Shown here piece by piece: positions 34,713 through 45,321 of a stretch of DNA of 64,000 nt (within the stretch, counting starts at the first letter, position 1; each line of letters starts with the position of its first letter). The position numbers and the translations under genes were made by a program. The notes beneath the pieces are model-generated. The model was not told the DNA's origin. It worked only from the letters and a program-made list of their open reading frames with translations, and ran no database searches. The stretch spans positions 1-64,000 of the forward strand of contig JALQPE010001779.1 of assembly GCA_030407315.1 (NCBI GenBank), given 5' to 3'. The DNA comes from Asparagopsis taxiformis. Its lineage: Eukaryota; Rhodophyta; Florideophyceae; Bonnemaisoniales; Bonnemaisoniaceae.

Positions 34713-36233
34713 CTACTCCCCTTCATTCTCGATTTCATCATCGACAAATACCTTCACATATTCTTCATCTCCTCCGTCCTCTTCCATAGACCTGAAGCTC
34801 TCCTCCAGCACTGAGTCCCCTCCATCGTCTACATTCAGTTCTTCATATCTATCACGCGATATAGTCAAAACCTCCTCATTCATAAAACGACTACTCACCC
34901 GCTCCCCGGGAAGAAGCAGTTTCACTGCTTCATTGATTTCCCGGATTTGCGCTCCTCCCACCTCTGCTCCACTTTGAAATTTCAAAATCGTTCGGAACCC
35001 GTATGCAAGTATGTAGATGAATTGCAAGGAGTATTCTGAACGTCGCAGGAACATGTTCTTATCAGAACATTGCGTGTAGGCGACTGCAAAGTTCAGTGCA
35101 ACCTCTACTAAATTGATCCTCCTAGTCACAAACCTCTTGTCCGGTTCTCCAATTATTTGAACTTCGTACTCGACTTTGAATACCATTTCTTTTCGCACAG
35201 CAATGAAGTCGCGAAGAATCTTCATATTCTTGTCATCCATTGCTGCGCGCTCCGCTGCATTCATTTTCCTCTGCGCCGAGTACAGACTTGGAACTGACTC
35301 AATGTCCAGCCCACCGTCGTGCAAATGATGCTCCATGCGGACTGAACCTTGAAACCCACTGTATAGAACGAATCCAAGATCTCGGATGAACCGGTTTCGC
35401 ACATGATCTCTGGACTTGTTCATAAACCCGGTCACTGCCGTGAGTGCCGATTTCGTCACAGTGATGCCTACCTCCTTTCTGTGCAACGGCCCATTGTCAC
35501 CCACCTTTCTTCGCTTCTGCTTTCGAGCGGCCCCATCACTTGCCTCGGACGTCCCATGCATTCCATCCATGCGAGCAGAGTCCGTTCCGCGAATTGTCTC
35601 CTCAATGGTCCCGGTAGTCACATACCCCCGCGCCCTCCACCGTTCGATACCTTCCGACGTTCCATTGGAGCTGGAACGGTCTCCTCCCTCTCTGAAAGAA
35701 TTGTTTTGACACGTATTCTTGATTAAAGAGGTCACAACTTGGCAGCGCAATTCAATGTGGTTCCGGCCGGCAAGCGTCCTATTGAACACATCCTTTCGCT
35801 CATTGCTCTGCCTGGCGAACATCAGCGTATTGATTAGCTGGCATCCGTTGAAATCCCTCTTATCCACCATTGCCTTCGTGTACGTTGGAACAACAGCACA
35901 CAGCACAGCACACACCATTTCGAACGTGAACGATTTCTCCGCATCCTGCGCAATGCGGAGACGTTCCCTGTCCTTCTCAGAGGCGATCTTCTTCGGATGT
36001 CCTTGTCCCTGGCTCAGAAGCCCATCGACGATGCCCTTGACCTCCTGCATATCGGTGTTTAGCATGGAGACAGTCTTGGCGACATTTCCGAGAGTCTCGC
36101 GTAATTGAATGGTGCTCTTCTCGACGGCATCCATTTTATCACTCAGGGCTTTCAGCTCTGCAGTGATGTTCGAAAAGCCCTCACGCGTTATTTCGGAAAA
36201 TGCAGCGATGCTCACGGAGGTTTCGGGATTCAT
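34713..36233 (-). CDS. Uncharacterised 506-aa protein with N-terminal coiled coil
   Basis: It starts at an ATG at 36233. Residues about 10-75 show heptad-like spacing (ELKALSDKMDAVEKS, TVSMLNTDMQEVKGIV), suggesting oligomerisation. Residues 75-160 are helical (FTFEMVCAVLCAVV). Residues 180-240 are polar, with basic AARKQKRRKVG, a plausible nuclear signal. The C-terminal half is mixed alpha/beta and ends in a very acidic tail. I do not recognise a family. Its place next to the right subterminal repeats of the giant element recalls the second, DNA-binding protein (TnpA-like) that CACTA elements often encode, but there is no sequence evidence for that role. It could equally be cargo. Confidence 0.6.
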   Translation of the reverse strand: MNPETSVSIAAFSEITREGFSNITAELKALSDKMDAVEKSTIQLRETLGNVAKTVSMLNTDMQEVKGIVDGLLSQGQGHPKKIASEKDRERLRIAQDAEKSFTFEMVCAVLCAVVPTYTKAMVDKRDFNGCQLINTLMFARQSNERKDVFNRTLAGRNHIELRCQVVTSLIKNTCQNNSFREGGDRSSSNGTSEGIERWRARGYVTTGTIEETIRGTDSARMDGMHGTSEASDGAARKQKRRKVGDNGPLHRKEVGITVTKSALTAVTGFMNKSRDHVRNRFIRDLGFVLYSGFQGSVRMEHHLHDGGLDIESVPSLYSAQRKMNAAERAAMDDKNMKILRDFIAVRKEMVFKVEYEVQIIGEPDKRFVTRRINLVEVALNFAVAYTQCSDKNMFLRRSEYSLQFIYILAYGFRTILKFQSGAEVGGAQIREINEAVKLLLPGERVSSRFMNEEVLTISRDRYEELNVDDGGDSVLEESFRSMEEDGGDEEYVKVFVDDEIENEGE

Positions 36234-36735
36234 GTTGAACTTGCAATTGGAGTTTGCTAAAAGGAGAGGTGCTTTGAAGGAAGGGTGTCACGCTTAGTAC
36301 AGCAGTGTTGTAGCAAATATCATTCCAGTGGATGCATCCATCCTGTTCTACTCTACATAATAATAATGCTTCTCGGTGCTCCGTAACGGTTATTTTTCAT
36401 AATTTAGTGGTGGATGGTGCGTATTCTTTCCTTTGCTACCACCCACGTCCTGTGAATACCACACCTCGCTACCAGACTGACGTCTCCTACTCGACACTTT
36501 CAATACAAAGATAGATAGGTATAATTTGAAATGCTAAACTCAACATAATATAGTCTACTCTGTACTTTCTCTCCTTACGGTGAGACAAACGAGATATGTT
36601 CAATCTTCCCTATCTTTCTTTCTACAACGTCCTATTCAGCATCTAGCTTCCCCGCACCCAACTATCTGTAAAGCACTATCACAATTACTATAGTCGTATT
36701 CCACACACCATTCCAATATTTACCTTCACACTAAC
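36234..36735. other. Intergenic region before the right subterminal repeats
   Basis: AT-rich DNA with no gene that I can support. It presumably includes the promoter of the minus-strand coiled-coil gene. Confidence 0.4.
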
Positions 36736-36769
36736 ACTATGCTCCATATTTCCTCTAAGTCCACTCCAC

Positions 36770-37115
36770 CAGACAGTGCTGTCAACCAATGCACGGTACT
36801 ACCCGCAGACAATACAATTTGCTATCTACACTACTGTCTACAGATTTCCCCAGACAGTGCAGTAATACAATACAATGTACTGCCTCAGACAGTAAAATGT
36901 ACTGTCTGCACATACTGTCTGGCGGCAACACTTCCAGACAATAAAATTTACTGTTCTGGACAGTAACTTTTACTGTTTTTGGTACTGTCCAGATTTCGTG
37001 CCAGTTTACTGCTGCAGCAGTATTCTGAAATTTCCAGACAGTAAATTTTACTGTCTCCGCGCACTGTCTTGGCCAGACAGTAATTTTTACTGTCTCAGAC
37101 AGTAAATTTACTGTC
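36770..37115. repeat. Right subterminal repeats of the CACTA element
   Basis: About a dozen GACAGT/ACTGTC half-sites, often paired as ACTGTCTGAGACAGTA-like palindromes separated by AT-rich spacers. They match the motif at the left end but lack the 35-bp tandem array. Confidence 0.8.
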
Positions 37116-37127
37116 TTTTTTCATTCC

Positions 37128-37140
37128 CAACACCGTAGTG
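37128..37140 (-). repeat. CACTA right terminal inverted repeat
   Basis: CAACACCGTAGTG, the exact reverse complement of 1275-1287. Confidence 0.85.
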
Positions 37141-40100
37141 AAGGAGAGGACGGCCGCCATGGGTCTGATACGATATGCAGTCCTCCACGAGTCGCCCTAG
37201 GGTAACGTAATCCCACCCCTGGCCATCCAACCTCCCATAAGGGGTTGCGCGGCAGTGTATTCGAGGACCCTAAGGGGGATGCCCAACTCGAGGCGTACTC
37301 CGAACAGGTACGACGATAAGTCGATCGAATGCGAAACCGGGTCCATTGGAACCCACTTGCTCAACCGACGCGTCGGTTCGTAAGGAGAATTGGGTAGCGG
37401 CACGATGTCCACCGTCTCCCACGGGAATGTTTCGTGCAAACGATAGAAATGCTCGAGCAACTCGGGCGTGACATCGAAGCACTCGAAATTGCGGATGAGT
37501 CCGCTAGGCCAGATGGGTGCCTCGACGCCCAAAGAGCGTATCTTCTTGAACATCTCCTCAGGGACTTGGTGCATGCGGTTTTGCGCCACAATATTCTCCA
37601 ACCACGTCGCGGCGTAGTAGCACACCCACTCCGTATGGGCCATCTTGTCCAAAACCCTCGCGAGGGTACCCCCGTCCGAGCTCACCAGGTGTGACGCTGC
37701 ATAGCGGTACACGAGCGGCATCGGGAACAAGACCTCCCATTCGGGGATTTCCATCCAACGGGGTATGCGAGCATAGTAACGTCGACGCAACCTGGTCGGG
37801 ATGCGCACGTATTCGACGTCCTTGAACGTTATGACGTAACCCCGCGGACCCGGCCGGAGATGCAGCGGCTGGTTACTTGTTTGAGGAAACGTGCGCCGAC
37901 GTTCGTCGCGATACTCCCCACCCCACCGCTGGCGAATCCAGCGCACTGGGAACATCGGAGCCTGGTCCGCCAGTAGACGAATATCCACCTCAGCGAAATC
38001 GTCAACCAACGCCCCAAGTTGGTCTAATTTGATCCAACGGGCGATCATTCGAACCATGGGTTCGTCTTCTGGTTCACTGAGGTGGTACACGTCGCTCGGG
38101 AAGTTTGCCGGGATAGTGATACAACATCGGCCATGCTCCATGCGCTTGCGCATTACTTGATCCGCCACGGCGGCCCCGTGAGTTCCTTTGATGCATTCGA
38201 ACCGTTCCAGGACGGGGCGGCGCAACGGCAAGCGTCCGTATGACTCGTAGCTGCGGTAACCGGGTGCGCGCGAGAGCTCGTGCCCGAAGGCGTCCTGATG
38301 GTGGATGAAGGGTTGCGTGTGAAGCGTCCGCATCCACTCCACCACCCTCTTCTCATGCCCAGGGGCAACTCCAGCCGACGGAGCTACCGGAGGTTTCGTC
38401 AACCATAAAGGCCGCGGCGCCCGCGGGGACGGTGACCCGTAATAAGGATCTCGTCGCGTCCCTTGAGACTCCGGGGTTCCCCCGGTTAATTGAGAGTGTC
38501 CGGGGATGTCTGCCGTCTTGCCCGAGGGCAAAGTGTTGACCAGGTTCAACACCTCACCCAGCTTGGCGGCCATGGCCGGTGACTCAGCTTCGCCAACGAG
38601 GCGAGCCAACGCAGAGTACACTTGTCCCCCAGCGGGGGCCGGGACGGATCCCGCAGATGACTCCCCAGGGAGACGGCCACGATTACCGTCACTTGTGATT
38701 CTCGGCGGAGCCGGTACCGAAGGGGAGACGCCCCGTCCCTGTCGACCGGGAGTTTGGTCCCCCCTGGCTGCAGTGGAGCCAAAACGCGGAGGGCGGTTGC
38801 CGCCACCTGTGGTGGTGAAATACGAAACACCCGAGGGGATTACAGAATCGCGCGCAGGCCGCGGCCGTGGGTGGTTATAGTAATAACTTGGCATCACTTC
38901 AGTCCCCGCATAAGGGTCAGAAAGGCCTTGCGTGGCTGCTGCGGCAGGAGCATAGAGGTCAAGATAAGAGCCCGGCAACGGTTGATGGGCTGCCGCGCGC
39001 GCTGCGTCTGTGTTCTCGGAAATGGACGCGGACGTCCACAACCTCTAGTACACCTAGTATTACTAGGCGGACGTCCATGTTCTCCAGTATTTTTGGATGT
39101 CCGCCTAGAACCGGACGTCCATGCGGTCTAGTACGTCTAGTATTACTAGGGCGACATTCATTGTTTCTAGTACCACGGATGTCCCCCTCGGGATGGACTT
39201 CCGCCATGTCTATGTCCACCTAGGACGGGCGCCGGTTCAGAAATTCAAAAATTTCGAGCCCAGAAATTTCTGCCGCCGTGCTCGACATGGATGTCCGCAT
39301 CCATCACGGCGACCACTCTATTTTTCCTTGTCGGTCGACTCCAATTTTGTCTTTAATTTTTTCATCCTCTCGCTCACACCCCCTTCCAGTTGGTGCTCAC
39401 CTCCTCCGTACTGTACCTCAAACACCCCCAATACCACTCTAGAACGCATTTTTAGCTACCTATCCCCGCTTCCACGGTGCACACCTCCATTCCATACCTA
39501 CTTTTCTGCTCTACCGTACAGATTTCGTATAACCAGTCCTCATACTACCTCAGAATAGGGCAAAAACACCCCCTATCCCCTCGACCATGCTCTCCCCCAT
39601 CACCTTTGCAACGTATTGTTCTTCAATACCCTCTCTCCTCTACCTTCAACCCCTCTCCTTCGCCCTCTCCACAAACTTCCCCTGCAGCTTACTCTTCGAC
39701 CTGCTCCACCCCTCCCTCCCTCACCTGCTCCATGCCCCCACGCCATCCGCATCTTCGATACCGTATACACCACCACCACCACCACCACCACCACCACCGG
39801 CCCACGCTCCCGCTCCCCCGCCGTCTCCCCAGAAACCTCCCCGCTCTGAAACACATATCAACCCCCCACTTCGCACCCATCCTCCCACTCTCGTCCCTCC
39901 CCAAATACAATAACCCCCTTCTTCTCCATCACATCCCCACTCACCAAAGCCAGAACAGACGCCACCCCCTTCCCGCCTCTTTCTCCTCACTTTCCTAAAA
40001 AACCCCTCCTCTCGGCGCCTTCAACCGCACCCTCCTACGGTCCCACCTAAACACCTCCTCCGCCCTCACTACCCCAACACCCCGCAGCGTCTCCCAAATC

Positions 40101-40454
40101 CCCATAATATGATTGTCGGCACTCCTCTCCGAATCACACTCCATTCTAAACCCGCACTCCGTACATTTCCACCTCCCCCTGTACCATCCCAAGATTGCAT
40201 CCCTCCAGAGAACACATCCTCATACCACAGAAGAATTTTCTTCCTCTCATACCTCATCCTTGAAACCTCCATCTGCTCCATGTAAATTTCGATGTAAATA
40301 TTTTCTCCACTATGCAATCTCAAACATGTATGAGCCTATGCCTTTCCGCTTTGTCACCCCTGAATATTTGTATTCATGTATTCATAAAATAGAGCCACCC
40401 ACATCCCCATCCCGTTCTGCAAGCTTTACAAACCACTAGACGCATACTCCACAA

Positions 40455-42715
40455 CTATACAACAAACACTACTCGCTATTTCAGACGACGCGGTACACAA
40501 CTAGCGTAGTCTCAACCTTCCGTGACGCCTTCCCTGATGCGTACAAGTGCGAAACACGTCTAGACTACTACTACTACGATATAGTATATCAGAAGTGACT
40601 GCTGGAATTTTCGGCACAGGAGATGCCGGGCCACCAAATTGACTTTTCGGAAATTTTAGAATTTCTGGGCTGGCCAGCAGTGCAATCGAGCTGGACATCC
40701 ACCGGACGTCCATTTCAGGTTGGTCGTGAGAGAGTGGGGCGGGACAATGATGGAACAAGGACCAAGACCTGTCCCTGGCGTATTGAGCCTGAAATTGACC
40801 CTTCGTAAGACGCCATTTAGCCTTACAGTTGGTGCTTACAGACGCCAGTGATGACCCCGCTCGGGGCGGCGGCCGGTTCCGGCTTACAGTTAGTGCTTAC
40901 AGACGCCAGTGATGACCCCGCTCGGGGCGGCGGTCGGTGCCTGGGGCCGTTGTGGCCAAATTAGACACCGTGATTTGAATTGAAATTTGGGCTATTCTCA
41001 AAAACATGCACATGTGAACATGTTTTTGAGATGGGGGTCTGCCGTACGGCACAATCGACCCGCCCAAATCGATATAATTTCACAATTTTTTTCTGCCCGA
41101 AATTTTAGAATTTCTGGGCTCGCCAGCAATGCAATTGAGCCGGACATCCACCAGACGTCCATTCTGGGTTGTTCGTATGCTGCTCACATCTACGCATTAC
41201 AGCAACCACGCAGGCGGGCCCACTGCTCATACGAAGTGCACGTAGCATGTGCAGCATGATGGATGAGTAGTGTTTGTCGTGAGAAAGTGGGGTGGGAGCA
41301 TGTCGAAACAAGGACCAAAACTTCGCCCTGGCGTATTGAGGCTGAGCTTGGAATCGATCCTTCGTGAGATGTGGCTTTGCTTACAGTTGGTGCTTACAGA
41401 AGCCAGCGATGGCCCCGCTCGGGGCGTCGGATGGCTTCTTCTGGGGCCGTTGTGGTCAGATTAGACACCTTGATTTGAATTGAATTTTGAGCCATTCTCA
41501 AAAACATGCACATGTGAACATGTTTTTGAGATGGGGGTGTGCCGTACGGCACTTTCGACCGCCCAAATCGATATAATTTTGCAATTTTTTTTCTGACTGA
41601 AATTTTAGAATTTCTGGGCTCGCCAGCAATGCAATTGAGATGGACATTCACCGGACGTCCATTTCAGGTTGGTCGAGTATTGCACATGGATACAGTTTTG
41701 CAGCTATTTCTCAGCCCAACATTTTAGAATTTCAGGGCTGACCAGCAATGTAACCGAGCCGGACTTCCACTGGACGTCCATTTCAAGTTAGGCTAGTGCT
41801 GCACATTTGCTCGCATCGCAGCAACTAAGCAAGTGTTGAGAGCACCGAGATGCCATGCAGACAAGAGGGAACCGGCTGCAAACGGCTTCCCTGGTCGGCA
41901 GCTGGATGTCTGGATGTGAATGGCTGCAAGCATGGAAATCTTGCTACCGCACGGCGCATACACACTGCAGCAGCACATCACTGACGCATGCGAAAGTTGG
42001 GTGCTGCAGTGCGTGGTTGTTTGTGTGTTTGTGTCTTTGTGTGTGTATGACGAACCTTGTGGTATCCCTAGGCGTGCACTGGTACAAAAAGTTTGGACTG
42101 CCCCATCGGTCGTACTTTGGCGCATTTACATGCATCGGAGAACGACCAAGGAGGTAGAGCAGCAATCGCTGTTGGCTGAGCGTCCAAACTGGAGGGCTTG
42201 GGGCAATGTTTCTATAGCAGTCATTTATAGGACGCCCACCGTTGATGACTGAGATCCACGGTGGGTTTAGTATTCATGGTGTTGTCCTGCATTGGCGGAC
42301 GTCGAAGACGAGTACTTCCAGTGAGCGTCCAAGGTGAACAGCTCAGCAGAGGATTATGATGTGTATGTGAAGGCATGGGTGAGGCCAGCAGGAACGTTTC
42401 TGCAAGATGGGCGTGAGTGGGTAAGTGAGCGGGGAGGGGCCGCTCGGGGCGCTTGGTAGCTTCTGGGGCCGTTGTGGCCAAATTAGAATCAAGCCTATGT
42501 CCGGCGGACGTCCTTAATTGCTTTAATTTTTGGGCTATTCTCAAAAACATGCACATGTGAACATGTTTTTGAGATGGGGGTGTGCCGTACGGCACTTTCG
42601 ACCGCCCAAATCGATGTATTTTTGCATTTTTTTCTGACTGAAATTTTAGAATTTCTGGGCTCGCCAGCAATGCAATTGCGCTGGTCATTCACCGGACGTC
42701 CATTTCCATTTCAGA
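40455..42715 (+). repeat. Element A left inverted arm
   Basis: About 2.2 kb that returns inverted at 45322-47508, with small indels. Internally it repeats a block with a CTCAAAAACATG...CATGTTTTTGAG palindrome, followed by TGCCGTACGGCA, near 40997, 41494 and 42538. Each block is bracketed by TTCTGGGCTCGCCAGCAATG and GGACGTCC motifs. Confidence 0.8.
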
Positions 42716-45321
42716 TCTACTGGTTGCACTAGGCCTGAAAGTGTTTCTGGATAGGGCCGAATAACGACCTGGGCAGCACGCACTGCGTAAGATGATCTGT
42801 GTTATGCAGACTGCAAGGATTTCTATGGTGATTCTGGCTGGGGAATGTGGTAAGCTTGATTGTTGCGTGGCTTTGTATCTCCTTGCCTGCCATTTTGCTT
42901 GGATATTTACACGAGCGATCAAACCGAAGACGCCGACTCGGCACAACTACCAACTCTCCTAGCTTCGAGTCAGCGCCATCTAATTGCAACTTGTGACACT
43001 CAAGACGAATACGTTGTGCTGATCTCTGCAATGAAAATTGAGTTAGTGCTGCAGTTCTTTTGGTCGATGCCAATATGCAGGGATACTGTTTACACCTTTT
43101 GGGAGTCAAGAAGTTCTCGGATTGCAAATCAAATCAGATCATGGTAGAATATCTGACTTTTCTCTCTTCCCTTCACCACATCTGCATCCGGAGCTGAGCC
43201 AAGCTGAGCTGGAGGGAACCCGGCCGCTGACCCCTGTCATTCTCATAAAAATCTTTAATGCAATACTATTCGTGTATGGTAATGTAAGTGCTAATGAAAA
43301 TGTATACAAGTCTAGAATAAACGTTGCAGTGGTTCTTTGTAGCTATCGATACTTGCTAAAAATCTGTAGCTTTTGCTTCTCGCATGGACGAGTTGCAGTC
43401 TTTGTGTTTGTTTCATTTCTGCCACAAACGAGAGGCAATCAGGGTCTGTGTTCAAATAGAGAATGATTTAATATATGCGCCCATTGCTGTCGTAGATACT
43501 TTTAACAATGGCCAGTACGTTTCTCTCGGCCGCCGCCGGGTACGGTCGGACTGAAAGATCGGGGAGATGTGTGGAGAGTAGTGTTTGGATAGAGACGAAC
43601 GTTGCGATGGATGGAATGGTGATGATTTCATGCTGAAGCGATGGGAGATGGATGGATATGGTTGAATGAAATCTAGTATTCCGAAGGAGGCCTTTTCTCG
43701 AGGAAGAGGCATTATATTCTCACAAAGCATGTAGATACTGGTTTCCAGTTTGGTATGCTATTGTAGCTCAATTCACATCTTATCTACACGTACGTATGGA
43801 GAGAGATCCAAGTGTGCGTGGCACAGGTCCAACGGTGAAACAACGCAGTATGAAACTACCACAGATAAGGCGGCGTACAAAATCCTCGACTCAAGGCAGC
43901 TCTCAGGCTTTCGTGAGCACCGACTTCGTTCCACCAAGATGTTGCGGAAATATGTGCTGGTCTAACTTGATACGACCATTGGACAGTTTTGCTCTCTAAG
44001 CAATGAGCGAAAAATCAATGATTGCGCGTGTCGTCGGTACGCTCTTGTAATGTTGGTTCAACCAATAACATCTAACGTTGAGTTATCCACCCTCCGCCGT
44101 GTCGCGTCGTAAATTTGCACAGAAAATTTGTTTCAAATCTTTGCTCCAATTATCAGCTCAAATACGGCATTGATCTCCAGCTTCATCTGGACAGAAACAC
44201 CGATCGCTCGATGTCTGTCTCAAATAAACCGCAGTCAAACGCCATGCGGAAAGTTTCATCGCTTCCCGTTGCGACTGAATCTGCAAACGCCACACAAAAA
44301 TTTGCCCTTTCCGCGTCCGGAACGAACGCCGACTACATGTCGTCAGGTTCCTGATCGACTGGATCGATGGAGCTTGCTCTGCAGGAGAGCAGGACAGGCG
44401 GTTTGTTATGCCTGGACAATTTCCATACCGATCTCCCTTCTTGAGTGCAAAATTACGAGTCTAGAAATTGACCTGCATCGGCTGCTGTATCACATCTGTG
44501 CTAAGGATTGATGATACCCGTACCGCTGAGAAATTGCAGCTCTGGTAACGTGGGGATGATGTGCTGAACACGCAGAACGCTGATCCATAACGGGACTGCT
44601 TCATAGGCATAGTACGGAATGTATTGAGACAGCCCAAGCGAATTCAGGAGGGAGCACCAGGGCAGTGCGCGGTGACTCAGCAGATACCAGTGGTGAGTGG
44701 TCTAAATGGGGCTACACACGAGTTTGTCAATGAACAGTCTAGTTTAGTTTGGAAATGTTTCGGATGGATGGTATGTTGTAAATGTCGACAGATTTGAGGA
44801 AGCGATAGAAGCAATCAGCACCGTGTAGTTGCATCAAGGCTTTAGTGGCCATTGCTAGAGAACTTTCTCCAATGCCCTTATTGCAGGATGGGCAGAAAAC
44901 CCGGCCGGCTTCGAGATTGAAGAATTCATTGCGCAGATTGAATGAATGCAATTGACGTAGAATGCAGAAGTATACAATGGTATCGTTTTGCAGGGTGACG
45001 TAGGGGAAACATGTTGGGCTTGTTGGAAATGCTGAGAGCGATGATGAGATCCAGTCGTTTCCGTCGTAGATGGCAGTGCTTATTTTCTGCACGGCTAGCT
45101 TGTCTGCTGGGCGACTGGGCGGTATTGGCGTACGATGAAGCGGGACTGGTGGTGTTTAAATGACATTTTTTGTTTGAAGATGGATGTATGTGTGCGACTA
45201 GAATGTAGTAAGAGCATGAAAATGTTTATGTTTGATGGGCGTCGCATGTTGGGGGACTTTATGTCGTGTGGGGCAATAATGTCTCAGGTATTTGAAGCAG
45301 ACAGCAATCGCTTGAGCGCAT
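42716..45321. other. Element A unique core
   Basis: This 2.6-kb stretch between the inverted arms has a near-identical copy in element B (about 54234-56839). Several frames of 90-130 codons occur, but they lack ATG starts or recognisable content. One minus-strand frame near 44739-45092 has a CPSCNKG motif but begins at GTG, so I do not call it a gene. Confidence 0.45.

Larger units (their letters stand above)
1275..37140. mobile_element. Giant CACTA-like DNA transposon with epigenetic cargo (35.9 kb)
   Basis: The left end reads CACTACGGTGTTG (1275-1287) and the right end reads its exact reverse complement, CAACACCGTAGTG (37128-37140). Both ends are followed inward by arrays of GACAGT/ACTGTC-type subterminal repeats, as expected for CACTA (EnSpm/CMC) elements, whose transposases bind subterminal repeats. 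A Tnp2-like transposase lies just inside the left end. The cargo is two ParB/dioxygenase-like proteins, a ParB/methyltransferase/SET frame, a Tudor-like gene and a coiled-coil protein. The flanking trinucleotides (GTA left, AAG right) do not match, so the 3-bp duplication typical of the superfamily is not visible. Either the target site has been rearranged or the two ends did not insert together. The element itself hosts the nested transposon at 22652-33187. Confidence 0.82.

Noticed and set aside
38074..39131. Overlapping frames on both strands across the gag-like gene
   Set aside because: They are GC-rich shadows of the long minus-strand frame with no coherent content.
39477..39998. A 173-codon plus-strand frame rich in Pro, Ser and His
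   Set aside because: It is a translation of C-rich low-complexity DNA with a CCA microsatellite, is open in several frames at once, and is not kept in length in element B.
44739..45092. Minus-strand 117-codon frame with CPSCNKG in the element A core (and copy at 56257-56610)
   Set aside because: It begins at GTG, has no ATG near the start, and the two copies differ at residues without pattern; not enough to call a gene.
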